Source of the DNA: S5-327 sp965200975
Lineage (GTDB): Bacteria > Chloroflexota > Dehalococcoidia > Lucifugimonadales > Australimonadaceae
DNA length: 64,000 bases
Reading direction: 5' to 3'
Assembly: GCA_965200975.1 (NCBI GenBank)
Contig: OZ241740.1
Coordinates: 1,426,001 to 1,490,000, forward strand
Shown: in pieces, positions 33,725 through 42,290 of the stretch
Position numbering within the stretch: position 1 is the first letter of the stretch
Layout: each line of letters begins with the position of its first letter
The notes under the pieces: generated by a model
What the model was told of the DNA's origin: nothing
Database searches by the model: none
Seen by the model: only the letters and a program-made list of their open reading frames with translations
Position numbers and translations under genes: made by a program

Positions 33725-34602
33725 TGACCGAGCGCGAGATCCGCACTATCCCCGGCCCCGACCCCAACCCCAAGAAGCCGGACGTCGAGCTTCCCCCCAA
33801 CTCCTGCGACGCCCACTGCCATATCTTCGGCCCCGGCGACGTGTTCCCTTATCACCCCGACCGCTCCTACACCCCGCCGGACGCCCCCAAAGAGGCGCTC
33901 GCCGCCCTCCATGCGCATCTCGGCATCGAGCGCGCCGTCATCGTCCACGCCAGCTGCCACGGCGTCTATATGGACGCCACTCTCGACGCTATCGCCGCGT
34001 CCGGCGGACGCTACCGCGGCACCTCCATCGTCGCGCCCGACATCACGGACGCCGAACTTGCACGCTACCACGACGGCGGCATCCGGGCCGTTCGCTTCAA
34101 CTTCGTCAGGCACCTCGAGAGCGTTCCCGACCCTGACGACGTTCGCCGCATGGCCGACCGCATCGCGCCGATGGGCTGGCACCTCGTCGTTCACCTCGAC
34201 GCCGAGGACATCGTCGAACTGTCGCCGCTCCTGCTCGGCCTGCCCGTGCCGTTCGTCATCGACCATATGGGCCGCGTCAAGGCGGGCGAGGGCCTCGAGC
34301 AGCCGGCGTTCCGCCAACTCCTGAGCCTTATGGCCAACGAACAGGCGTGGGTGAAGATATGCGGCGGCGAACGCGTCTCGACCGACGGCCCGCCCTTCAC
34401 CGACGCCGTCCCGTTCGCGCAGGCCCTCATCGCCGCCGCTCCTGACCGCGTGCTGTGGGGCACCGACTTCCCTCACCCGAACGTGCGGCATATGCCCAAC
34501 GACGGCCACCTGGTCGACCTGTTCGCCCTCTACGCCCCCGACCCGGCCGCGCAGCGCCAAATCCTCGTCGACAACCCGGACAAGCTCTACTTCAACGACT
34601 AG
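33724..34602 (+). CDS. 2-pyrone-4,6-dicarboxylate lactonase-like amidohydrolase
   Basis: A 292-residue amidohydrolase-fold protein. N-terminal metal motif CDAHCHIFGP; then RFNFVRH, VVHLDAED, VIDHMGRVKAGEG and the terminal aspartate in VLWGTDFPHPNVRHMPNDG. This pattern matches LigI, which hydrolyses the PDC lactone to 4-oxalomesaconate. Start ATG shares one base with the upstream stop. Together with the PrpF-like and RraA-like genes it would carry the PDC to pyruvate/oxaloacetate stretch of protocatechuate 4,5-cleavage, except that an oxalomesaconate hydratase (LigJ) is not visible. Confidence 0.85.
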   Translation: MTEREIRTIPGPDPNPKKPDVELPPNSCDAHCHIFGPGDVFPYHPDRSYTPPDAPKEALAALHAHLGIERAVIVHASCHGVYMDATLDAIAASGGRYRGTSIVAPDITDAELARYHDGGIRAVRFNFVRHLESVPDPDDVRRMADRIAPMGWHLVVHLDAEDIVELSPLLLGLPVPFVIDHMGRVKAGEGLEQPAFRQLLSLMANEQAWVKICGGERVSTDGPPFTDAVPFAQALIAAAPDRVLWGTDFPHPNVRHMPNDGHLVDLFALYAPDPAAQRQILVDNPDKLYFND

Positions 34603-34680
34603 GCTTCGCGCACCCGCCCGCAGGCTCCTCCTCCCCAGGCAGTCTGCGGGAACTCCCCAGGGAGTCTACGAGAGAGGTTC

Positions 34681-34876
34681 CCCAGGGGGTCTGGGGGAGC
34701 GAACGCTCTCCCAGTTGCGCCCCGACAACCAAGGGGGTCTGGGGGAGCGGACGCTCTCCCAGTTGCGCCCCGACAACCAAGGGGGTCTGGGGGAGCGGAC
34801 GCTCTCCCAGTTGCGCCCCGACAACCAAGGGGGTCTGGGGGAGCGGACGCTCTCCCAGTTGCGCCCCGACAACCAG
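34681..34876. repeat. Four tandem 48-bp hairpin repeats
   Basis: Units at 34685-34732, 34733-34780, 34781-34828 and 34829-34876 are nearly identical. Unit 1 has GAAC where the others have GGAC, and the last unit ends CCAG. Each contains CTGGGGGAGC-GGAC-GCTCTCCCAG, a 10-bp stem with one G-T pair. The 48-bp length is a multiple of three, so open 16-residue repeats appear in several frames, but they have no start signal and are not taken as coding. Upstream, 34625-34680 holds more degraded copies. Confidence 0.85.
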
Positions 34877-34903
34877 CGGGTGGGGAAGCATAGCGGCATA
34901 GCG

Positions 34904-34909
34904 TATCCT
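34904..34909 (+). promoter_or_regulatory. -10 box giving a probably leaderless nfeD mRNA
   Basis: TATCCT lies 6 bp before ATG 34916, with no room for a ribosome-binding site. It begins 28 bp after the last 48-bp repeat. Confidence 0.35.
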
Positions 34910-34915
34910 AAACCC

Positions 34916-36319
34916 ATGAGGATCACGCGCCGACGACAGACCCCGCTCCCTGCGCTGGCCGTCGTGCGCGTCGTGTGGCTCGCTCTCAGCGTCCTGTTCC
35001 TCGCCGTGGGAATGGCCGCTCCCGCTCTCGCGCAGTCCCGCCAGGCCGACATCGTCCGAATCGACGCGATCATCAGCCCCATCACTGAGCGCTACCTTGA
35101 ACGCGCCATCGATGAAGCCGACCGCAGCGGCAGCGCCGTCGTTGTCGTAACCCTCGACACCCCGGGAGGCCTGCTCAGCGCTACCCGCGACATGGTCGCG
35201 GACATCCTCGCATCCCCAGTCCCAATCGTCGTCTACGTCTCTCCGAGCGGAGGCCGCGCGGCGTCCGCCGGAACGTTCATCACCGCAGCCGCCCATGTAG
35301 CCGCAATGGCCCCCGGCACGAACATCGGCGCAGCTAGCCCCGTCGGCGGACAAGGCGAGGAGCTCGGCGAGACGCTGAAGAGTAAGGCGTTCCAGGACGC
35401 CGCCGCCGAAATGCGGGCCATAGCAGAAGTCCGCAACCGCCCGGTCGGCCCTCTCGAAGCCACTGTGCTCGAGGCGAAGTCCTACACCGCAAGCGAGGCC
35501 CTCGAGCTCGGCGTCGTCGATTACGTCGCGGGCAATATCGACGAACTGCTGCAGCTCATCGACGGCGCCGAGGTGGTCGTGACGGAGAACGGCGAGGAGC
35601 GCTCCGTTACGCTGTCGACCATGGGCCTGTCGCAGCGCGAGCTCTCGATGGGGCTGTTCGACCGCCTGCTCTCCTTCGTCGCAGATCCTAATGTGTCGTA
35701 CCTGTTGATATCCCTCGGCGCGCTCGGCCTGTTCGTCGAACTTTGGAGTCCCGGGCTCGTCTTCCCCGGCGTTGTCGGCGCTGTCTTTCTCGTCGTCGGG
35801 CTGATGGCGCTTGGAAGCCTGCCCGGCAACTGGGCCGGCGTCGCCCTCATCCTCCTCGCGTTCATCCTCATCAGCATCGAGTTCTTTATCGACGGATTCG
35901 GTCTGTTCGGCATCCTTGGCGTCGTGTGTCTTGTGCTCGGCGGGGTGCTGCTCTTCTGGCACTTTGGCGCGCCCTCGCCGGTGTTGCCGGCCATCGCCGT
36001 CAGCCCGTGGGCGCTCGCGCCGGTGGCGGGAGTCGTTGGGATCGGCGTTATTATGTTCGGCAGGGAAGCCGCGCTCTACCGGCGCGCGCAGCGCGGCGCT
36101 CCGATACCGGAGCCTGCCGAAATAGGTATGACCGGCACAGTGACCGCCGCTATCCCCCCCGGCGGCACAGGAAAGGTGCGCGTGCGCGGCGAGACATGGA
36201 ACGCTCGGGCGATCGGCGGCGCCCGCATCGAGCGCGGGGCGGTCGTGCTCGTGCGCGCCGAGAACGGCGCCATTCTCGAGGTCGAACCCGCCGCCGGGCC
36301 GCAGCAAGGAACAACCTAA
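34916..36319 (+). CDS. NfeD-family membrane serine protease (long form)
   Basis: A 467-residue membrane protein. A signal/TM segment covers residues about 14-39 (ending PALAQS). A ClpP-class protease domain follows: VTLDTPGGLLSATRDMV, the nucleophile serine in GGRAASAGTFI, and a candidate general-base lysine in ETLKSKAFQD. Four or more membrane helices (about 250-375) lead to a C-terminal OB-fold NfeD domain (GMTGTVTAAIPPGGTGKVRV). Long NfeD proteins act with stomatins, and a stomatin-like gene follows 19 bp downstream. Starting at ATG 34916 excludes the 48-bp repeats, which an upstream in-frame ATG at 34715 would translate. Confidence 0.9.
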   Translation: MRITRRRQTPLPALAVVRVVWLALSVLFLAVGMAAPALAQSRQADIVRIDAIISPITERYLERAIDEADRSGSAVVVVTLDTPGGLLSATRDMVADILASPVPIVVYVSPSGGRAASAGTFITAAAHVAAMAPGTNIGAASPVGGQGEELGETLKSKAFQDAAAEMRAIAEVRNRPVGPLEATVLEAKSYTASEALELGVVDYVAGNIDELLQLIDGAEVVVTENGEERSVTLSTMGLSQRELSMGLFDRLLSFVADPNVSYLLISLGALGLFVELWSPGLVFPGVVGAVFLVVGLMALGSLPGNWAGVALILLAFILISIEFFIDGFGLFGILGVVCLVLGGVLLFWHFGAPSPVLPAIAVSPWALAPVAGVVGIGVIMFGREAALYRRAQRGAPIPEPAEIGMTGTVTAAIPPGGTGKVRVRGETWNARAIGGARIERGAVVLVRAENGAILEVEPAAGPQQGTT

Positions 36320-36338
36320 CCGGCAAAGAGGTGATCTT

Positions 36339-37211
36339 ATGGCCAACTGGGGCATCAATATCGTTAAGCAGTACCAGCGCATCGTTGTGTTTTCGTTCGG
36401 AACGTACACGGGCACGCGCGGCCCCGGCATACGGTGGCTTTGGCCGTTCATCAACAATGGAACCAGCACCGTCGACCTCCGCGAGGTGCCTGTGCCCATC
36501 CCCCGTCAAACCAGCATCACCCGCGACAACGCGCCGATTGACATCGACTTCTTCGTCTATATGCGCGTGATGGAAGGCCGCACGCAGGACACTATCCTGA
36601 ATGTCAGCGACTTCGGCGCCGCAGCGCAGGCCCTCGCGATGACCACCCTCCGCGCCGTCGTAGGCGAGATGGACCTCGACGACGTGCTCTCCAAGCGCGA
36701 GCGCATCAACTCCCAGCTACAGGCCAAACTCGACGAAGTTACAGAGAACTGGGGCGTCAAGGTGACGCGCGTCGAGATCAAGGAGGTCGAACCTCCGCGG
36801 GACGTCCAGGAAGCGATGAACCGCCAGCTCTCTGCAGAACGAACCCGCCGCGCAGCCGTAACCGAAGCCGAAGGCGAGCGGGACGCCCAAATCAACCGCG
36901 CTGAAGGCGAGCGGCAGGCGCAGGTGCTCCGCGCCGAGGGCGCAAAGCAGGCCGCTATCCTCGAGGCCGAAGGCGACCGCCAAGCCGCCATCCTCCGCGC
37001 CGAAGGCTTCAGCCTCGGTATGGAGCGCATCAACGAGGCCGCAATGCAGGCTGATCCCCGCACGATGAGCCTCCAGTACTTCGATACGCTCAAGGACATT
37101 GGCGGCAGCCCCTCCACTAAGTGGATCTTCCCCCTCGAGTTCACTTCCATGCTCGAGCCGTTCCTGCAGGGCAGGAGCGCCCGCGCCAGCGACGACGGCG
37201 ACAACGCTTAG
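36339..37211 (+). CDS. SPFH/stomatin-like protein without an N-terminal membrane hairpin
   Basis: A 290-residue SPFH-domain protein. Residues 7-150 show QYQRIVVFSFGTYTGTRGPG, then TSITRDNAPIDIDFFVYMRV and ELD-type segments. Residues 150-230 form a long coiled coil of EAEGER/RAEGE repeats (AQINRAEGERQAQVLRAEG). Classic stomatins open with a hydrophobic hairpin; here only 12 residues precede the SPFH core and none form a membrane segment. Membrane association would have to come from the NfeD partner or another route. GAGGTGA precedes ATG 36339. Confidence 0.9.
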   Translation: MANWGINIVKQYQRIVVFSFGTYTGTRGPGIRWLWPFINNGTSTVDLREVPVPIPRQTSITRDNAPIDIDFFVYMRVMEGRTQDTILNVSDFGAAAQALAMTTLRAVVGEMDLDDVLSKRERINSQLQAKLDEVTENWGVKVTRVEIKEVEPPRDVQEAMNRQLSAERTRRAAVTEAEGERDAQINRAEGERQAQVLRAEGAKQAAILEAEGDRQAAILRAEGFSLGMERINEAAMQADPRTMSLQYFDTLKDIGGSPSTKWIFPLEFTSMLEPFLQGRSARASDDGDNA

Positions 37212-37225
37212 CAGCTACACTCGGC

Positions 37226-37972
37226 ATGGGCGATTTCTGCAGCGCGCAATCACCCTGGGGACGGGCGCGGCTCATCCGTCCCTTGGGCGCCCTCGTTGCA
37301 CTCCTGGCGCTGAGCGCGGCTTGCTCCGCCGGCGCCGCGCCGTCGTCCACGCCGCAGCTCACGCCGGAGCAGGCCCGCGACCATGCCGCCGCCGCAATGC
37401 GGGCGCTATCCTCCGCTCACTTCACTGTGCTGCACGAAGAGGGCGGGACCGACCTCGGGTTTGGCCTGCTCACCAAGGCCAAAGGCGACGGGCTCTTTCC
37501 CGACAAGGCGTCGTTCGTCGCCACCGCCATCGCAGAACAGTTCGGCGGCGTTACTCTGGAGTTCGACATCATCCAGCACGGCGACGACACGTATCTCCGC
37601 GACCGCATCAGCAACCGATGGCAGGCCCTCCCTCCGGATACGCTGCTCATCAGCTTCGCCGGAGTCAATGACGCTATCGCCGACGCTATCGCCGCCATCG
37701 ACAACCCCGCGCTGCCCGACAGCAATAGCAGCGAGGCCGACGAACCCCTCCTGCTCGAAGGGGCTATCGAGGCGACTGCGCTCGCCGGCCTGGTTCCGTC
37801 AGCCCCCGCTGGAAACTTTCTCGATCTGCAAGTCTGGCTCGGGCGCGAGGATTTCCTCGTCCGCCGAGTGACGATGACCGGCATTCTGCTGGAGGGAGAC
37901 CCGCCCTCCATGACCCGCTTCCTGGAGCTCTCCGAGTACAACAAGCCGGTAACCGTCGAGCCGCCAATCTAG
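37226..37972 (+). CDS. LppX/LprG-like lipoprotein
   Basis: A 248-residue lipoprotein. The signal peptide has LGALVALLALSAAC with a lipobox (SAAC; lipidated Cys about 34). The mature domain shows the LppX_LprAFG pattern: opening helix and strand MRALSSAHFTVLHEEGG, a middle GDDTYLRDRISNRWQ and a closing VWLGREDFLVRRVTMTG. In mycobacteria such proteins bind acylated lipids in a hydrophobic cavity and carry them across the cell envelope. ATG 37226 is 4 bp after TACACT. It is followed by an MFS gene with a one-base gap, the same order as lprG-P55. Confidence 0.78.
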   Translation: MGDFCSAQSPWGRARLIRPLGALVALLALSAACSAGAAPSSTPQLTPEQARDHAAAAMRALSSAHFTVLHEEGGTDLGFGLLTKAKGDGLFPDKASFVATAIAEQFGGVTLEFDIIQHGDDTYLRDRISNRWQALPPDTLLISFAGVNDAIADAIAAIDNPALPDSNSSEADEPLLLEGAIEATALAGLVPSAPAGNFLDLQVWLGREDFLVRRVTMTGILLEGDPPSMTRFLELSEYNKPVTVEPPI

Positions 37973-37973
37973 A

Positions 37974-39479
37974 ATGGCCCGCATGAAGACGCCCGCGACG
38001 ACCCGGAGGATCTCCCCCGGCGCGACCCTGGCTGTAGTCTGCGCCGGGGTTTTCCTTGCGTCTCTCGACCAGACTTCAGTAGTCACCGCCCTTCCGGCGA
38101 TTATGATCGACCTCGGCGTCGCGATCGACCGCATCGACGACCTCGCGTGGGTTGTGACCGCTTATCTCCTCGGGTTCACCGTAGCGATGCCGCTGTTGGG
38201 CCGGGTAGGGGACATCTACGGCTATCGCCGTCTGTACTTGGGCGCCATGCTGCTGTTCGGCGCAGGGTCGGCGCTTGTGGCGCTCTCTCCCGCTCTCGGT
38301 TGGTTAGTGGCCGCCCGGGTTGTGCAGGCTATCGGCGGCGGCGCGCTCGTGCCCGCGGCAATCGCGCTCGCAAGCGAGGGGCTGCCCGCCGTCCGACGGC
38401 CTGTCGTGTTTGGCGTCATCGGCGCCGCGGCGGAGGCCGGCGGCGTAATGGGCCCGCTCTATGGCGGCGCAATCGTCGAGTGGTTCGGCTGGCGATGGGT
38501 CTTCTGGTCGAACCTTCCTGTAGTCGGCATCCTGGGCGTAGCGCTCCTCGCTGTCCCGGAGGTCAGCCGTATACGCGCGCGGCTCGATCTCGCGGGAGGC
38601 ATCCTCCTTGCGGGCGGGCTTACGCTGCTCACTATCGGCCTCGCCCAGCGCTCTCTGTTCGACGCCGGCTCGCCAACTCCCTTCCTGATTATGGGCGGAG
38701 GAGTCGTATCGCTAGGGGCGCTGGCGTTCGTCGAACGCAAGGCGGCGGCGCCCGTCGTCAACAAGGCGCTATTCGCTACAAGGAACTTCGCCGCAGCGAT
38801 GACCTCGCAGTTGCTCGTTGGCGGAGCGCTCATCCTGGTGCTCGTCACCGTGCCGCTGATGACCGATACGGTGCTTGGCAGGTCCGCATTCGAGGGCGGG
38901 CTCCGATTGATGCGGTTCACTGGCGCTATCGCCGTCGGCGCGGTTATGGGCGGCTATGCCGCTCGTTGGGCGGGAATCCATGTCCCGACTTTGGCCGGGC
39001 TGGCGCTGGCGGCGGCAGGCTGCGCGCTGATGTCCACGTGGGACGAAACCGTCGCCGATCCCGAGCTCTCGCTTCACCTGGCGATCGGCGGCCTTGGGTT
39101 CGGGTTCGTCATTGCTCCGCTGGTTGCCGCTGCAGTCGAGTCGGCGAGCGCAGACTACCGAGCGACCGCCGCGGCATGGATCACTATGGCGCGCCTGGTC
39201 GGCATGACCCTCGGCCTTGCTGCGCTCGCCGCATGGGGCATGGGCCATTTTCAGGGGCTCGCTAGCGAGCTTGTCTTCCCGATCACTGCCCCCGACGAAT
39301 CCGCGACCGATTATGAGGCGCGCCTCGCCCAATTCGAGGCGGGCGTCGCCCAAGCGTCTTTTACCGTGTTCCGCGCGTTCTTCCGGGCGGCGGCAGTCCT
39401 TTGTTTGGTTGCGTCGGCGCCGGTGTTGTGGTCATTCCTGCCGTCGAAGCGCTCCCGGCCCAGCGGCCCGGCCAACTAG
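37974..39479 (+). CDS. 14-TM MFS transporter (DHA2 family, P55-like)
   Basis: A 501-residue major facilitator with about 14 hydrophobic helices. Family features: GVFLASLDQTSVVTALPAIM in helix 1 (LDxTxVxxALP motif), GRVGDIYGYRRLYLGA between helices 2 and 3, and GGGALVPAAIALASEGLP. It begins one base after the lipoprotein stop, so the two are surely co-transcribed. By analogy with mycobacterial LprG-P55, it may load or export lipids; a drug exporter is the alternative. Its last 4 bp overlap the convergent PIN gene. Confidence 0.88.
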   Translation: MARMKTPATTRRISPGATLAVVCAGVFLASLDQTSVVTALPAIMIDLGVAIDRIDDLAWVVTAYLLGFTVAMPLLGRVGDIYGYRRLYLGAMLLFGAGSALVALSPALGWLVAARVVQAIGGGALVPAAIALASEGLPAVRRPVVFGVIGAAAEAGGVMGPLYGGAIVEWFGWRWVFWSNLPVVGILGVALLAVPEVSRIRARLDLAGGILLAGGLTLLTIGLAQRSLFDAGSPTPFLIMGGGVVSLGALAFVERKAAAPVVNKALFATRNFAAAMTSQLLVGGALILVLVTVPLMTDTVLGRSAFEGGLRLMRFTGAIAVGAVMGGYAARWAGIHVPTLAGLALAAAGCALMSTWDETVADPELSLHLAIGGLGFGFVIAPLVAAAVESASADYRATAAAWITMARLVGMTLGLAALAAWGMGHFQGLASELVFPITAPDESATDYEARLAQFEAGVAQASFTVFRAFFRAAAVLCLVASAPVLWSFLPSKRSRPSGPAN

Positions 39480-39877
39480 AAGGTCCTCACATTCTGGATG
39501 GTCACGTCTAGTCCGCTTGCGCGAGCGAGCTTTCCGTCCGCTGTCAGCAGCGGTATGTCCCACATGCCCGCCGCGGCTGCGTAAAACGCGTCGTAACCGC
39601 TCACAGAGTGACGAAATCGCCAAGCGGCGCGCACCAGGGTGCGGTGCGAGATCAGTCCAATTGGCCAGTCCGCAAGGTGCTCCACTGCCATGTCGGCCCG
39701 CCGCTCGTCCAGAGCTCCCGTCAGCCACATCTTCCGCAACACCGCCATGGTTTCCGCAAGCAGCAGTTCAGGCGCGATCACTCTTGAGTCGCCCAAGATG
39801 TCCGCGGTCACGAGGCCCAGCGGCGTCCGCAACAGGTATTCCACTGCGGCTGAGGCGTCGATTACGAAGCCGTTCAC
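39476..39877 (-). CDS. PIN-domain toxin (VapC-like)
   Basis: A 133-residue PIN-fold ribonuclease. The acidic site is formed by FVIDASAAVEYLL (Asp), APELLLAETMAVL (Glu), VSGYDAFYAAAAG (Asp) and LLTADGKLAR (Asp). The start overlaps the antitoxin stop (ATGA), the normal order of antitoxin before toxin. Target RNA unknown. Confidence 0.9.
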   Translation of the reverse strand: MNGFVIDASAAVEYLLRTPLGLVTADILGDSRVIAPELLLAETMAVLRKMWLTGALDERRADMAVEHLADWPIGLISHRTLVRAAWRFRHSVSGYDAFYAAAAGMWDIPLLTADGKLARASGLDVTIQNVRTF

Positions 39878-40107
39878 TCGCTCGCTCTTTCACGCAAGGC
39901 GCGCTCTTCATCCACTATATCCGCCGCCTTGAACGGCAGGTAGGTCGCCGGGGCTTCACGAAGGCGCCTCGTCCAGGCGCCCATGGCGATCTCCGCCTCG
40001 ATGGCTTTCGTCACCACTGCGCTCACTGTACTGTTGGTCTCGCGCGCGCGGGCGCGGACGAGTTCGTACAGTTCGTCCGGCATGTTCTTTACTTGCAGGT
40101 TAGCCAT
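39874..40107 (-). CDS. Ribbon-helix-helix antitoxin (FitA/VapB-like)
   Basis: A 77-residue protein with a ribbon-helix-helix N-terminus (LQVKNMPDELYELVRARARE, then TNSTVSAVVTKAIEAEI) and a C-terminal tail that should bind the PIN toxin. GGAGG lies ten bases before ATG 40107. A -10 box and an inverted repeat upstream (40136-40172) fit autoregulation by the antitoxin-toxin complex. Confidence 0.85.
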   Translation of the reverse strand: MANLQVKNMPDELYELVRARARETNSTVSAVVTKAIEAEIAMGAWTRRLREAPATYLPFKAADIVDEERALRERASE

Positions 40108-40135
40108 AGCGTCATTACCTCCAAGGTTTGTTTGT

Positions 40136-40172
40136 CATGCTAGTATAACCCTTTTAGGATGCTACCAGCATG
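40136..40172 (-). promoter_or_regulatory. Toxin-antitoxin promoter and candidate operator
   Basis: The minus-strand -10 TATACT is at 40147-40142. It is bracketed by CATGCT (40136-40141) and its inverted copy AGCATG (40167-40172); ATGCTA also occurs as a direct repeat at 40137 and 40159. RHH antitoxins commonly bind such short repeats over their own promoter. Confidence 0.4.
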
Positions 40173-40265
40173 CCGCACCCTATTACAAGCCCCCGTTCTC
40201 CCGGTTGGTTGGGCGTCCCGCCGTTGCTGCTATAGAATCATAGCCGAGATCTTGAGGGAGGCAGC

Positions 40266-42290
40266 ATGGCTACGCAGGCTTCCGGCAGCATCGACGATAT
40301 CGCTATCAATACGGTTCGCTTCCTTGCAATCGACGCCGTGCAGAAGGCGAACAGCGGCCACCCCGGCGCTCCCATGGGCGCAGCCCCTATGGCGTACACG
40401 CTCTGGGACAGGCTCCTTAAACACAACCCTGCCGACCCTTCCTGGCCCGATCGCGACAGGTTCGTGCTCTCGGCGGGCCATGCCTCTATGTTGCTCTACT
40501 CCCTGCTCTACCTCACCGGGTACCCAGTCTCCCTTGACGATATCCAGGCGTTCCGCCAGTGGGAGAGCAAAACCCCAGGGCATCCTGAGTTCGGCCTCAC
40601 GCCTGGCACCGAAGTCACCACCGGCCCTCTCGGCCAAGGGTTCGCTCACGGCGTGGGGATGGCTATCGCTGAGAAGCTCCTCGCCGAGCATTACAACCGC
40701 CCTGGCCACAACATCATCGACCACCGCGTCTACGGCATCGTCTCTGACGGCGACCTGATGGAGGGCGTCTCGGCAGAGGCCGCCTCCCTCGCGGGGACGC
40801 TCGCGCTCGGCAAGATCATCTACCTCTACGACTCCAACAATATCTCGATCGAGGGCGATACCGATATCGCGTTCACCGAGGACGTCGCCGCTAGGTTTCG
40901 CTCGTACCACTGGCATGTTGTCGGCCCTATCGACGGCATGGACGCCTCCGCAGTCGAGGCCGCATTGCGCGAGGCGCAGGAAGAGCTCAATCGCCCCAGC
41001 CTCATCGTAGCCAAGACCACTATCGGTTACGGCAGCCCCAATAAGGCCAACACCGGGAGCGCGCACGGCGAGCCTCTCGGCGCCGAAGAAGTAGCCCTCA
41101 CGCGCCGGCAGCTCGGCTGGGAGCACGAGCCTTTTATCGTCCCTCAGCAGGTCCTTGATCACACGCGGCTTGCCCTCGAACGAGGAGCGACTGCCCAGGC
41201 CGAATGGCGCCAGCGCTACGACGACTACAGGGACGCATACCCGGAAGAGGCGGCCCAACTCGAAATCGACCTCGGCGGCAGCCTGCCCGACGGCTGGGCG
41301 GACGATCTCTCCGGCCTCTTCGCCAACGACGACAAGCCAATCGCAACGCGCGACGCCGGCAATCGCGTTATGAACGCCATCGCCAAACGCGTCCACGCGC
41401 TCATCGGCGGCTCCGCCGACCTCGCTCCCTCCACGAGGACGCTCCTCAAAGAACACTTCAGTGTAGGCGGCGTCGACCAAACTCCGCACAATATGCACTT
41501 CGGCGTCCGCGAGCACGCGATGGGAGCTATCGCCGGCGGCATGGCCCTCCACGGAGGCGTGATTCCCTACACCGCCACGTTCCTCATCTTCTCCGACTAC
41601 ATGCGGCCCCCCATGCGGCTTGCCGCCCTGATGGGCTTGCGCGTCGTCTACATCTTCACTCACGACTCCATTGCTCTCGGGGAAGACGGCCCTACGCACC
41701 AGCCCGTCGAGCAGATACTGGGCCTGCGCAGCATCCCCAATATGGTCGTCCTTCGCCCCGCGGACGCAGCCGAGACCGCCGAGTCCTGGCGCGCCGCTAT
41801 GGAGCGCGCCGACGGCCCCACCGCGCTCTTGCTCACTCGGCAAGCCCTCCCTATCCTCGACCGTACGGAATGCGGCCCTGCCGACGGCGTACACAGAGGC
41901 GCCTACGTGCTCTGGGAAAGTTCCAGCCCCGCAAGCCTGGCGATCATCGGCACAGGATCGGAAACGCACATCGCGCTCCAGGCAGGCAAGAATCTCGCCG
42001 CCAAAGGCGTAGCTGTACGCGTGGTGTCGATGCCCTCATGGGAACTGTTCGACGCCCAGCCCCGCTCTTACCGCGATGCTGTGCTGCCTCCCTCTATCAC
42101 GGCGCGCGTCTCCGTCGAAGCCGCGCGCGCCATGGGATGGGAGCGCTACGTCGGGCCCGCCGGCGCGTCGATAGGCGTGGACACGTTCGGAGCTTCTGCT
42201 CCCTACCAGCGCATTTACGAGGAGTACGGGGTCACCGCCGAGCGCGTCGTCGAGGCTGCCGAGTCGCTCCTCCAGGCGGCGTCGCAATGA
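40266..42290 (+). CDS. tkt: Transketolase
   Basis: A 674-residue TPP enzyme of the pentose phosphate/Calvin pathways. Motifs: ANSGHPGAPMGAAPMAYTLW, TTGPLGQGFAHGVGMAIAE, the TPP-binding SDGDLMEGVSAEAASLAG region, and FTHDSIALGEDGPTHQPVEQ. ATG 40266 follows GGGAGG by 4 bp; a TATAGA box near 40230 may be the operon -10. It overlaps pgi by 4 bp (ATGA). Confidence 0.97.
   Translation: MATQASGSIDDIAINTVRFLAIDAVQKANSGHPGAPMGAAPMAYTLWDRLLKHNPADPSWPDRDRFVLSAGHASMLLYSLLYLTGYPVSLDDIQAFRQWESKTPGHPEFGLTPGTEVTTGPLGQGFAHGVGMAIAEKLLAEHYNRPGHNIIDHRVYGIVSDGDLMEGVSAEAASLAGTLALGKIIYLYDSNNISIEGDTDIAFTEDVAARFRSYHWHVVGPIDGMDASAVEAALREAQEELNRPSLIVAKTTIGYGSPNKANTGSAHGEPLGAEEVALTRRQLGWEHEPFIVPQQVLDHTRLALERGATAQAEWRQRYDDYRDAYPEEAAQLEIDLGGSLPDGWADDLSGLFANDDKPIATRDAGNRVMNAIAKRVHALIGGSADLAPSTRTLLKEHFSVGGVDQTPHNMHFGVREHAMGAIAGGMALHGGVIPYTATFLIFSDYMRPPMRLAALMGLRVVYIFTHDSIALGEDGPTHQPVEQILGLRSIPNMVVLRPADAAETAESWRAAMERADGPTALLLTRQALPILDRTECGPADGVHRGAYVLWESSSPASLAIIGTGSETHIALQAGKNLAAKGVAVRVVSMPSWELFDAQPRSYRDAVLPPSITARVSVEAARAMGWERYVGPAGASIGVDTFGASAPYQRIYEEYGVTAERVVEAAESLLQAASQ

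Noticed and set aside
34681..34876. CRISPR array
   Set aside because: The whole 48-bp unit repeats without variable spacers and there are no cas genes nearby.
34455..34901. Repeat protein with 16-residue units across the 48-bp array
   Set aside because: The repeats are open in several frames only because the unit length is a multiple of three. No ribosome site supports a start, and the upstream part lies over the lactonase gene.
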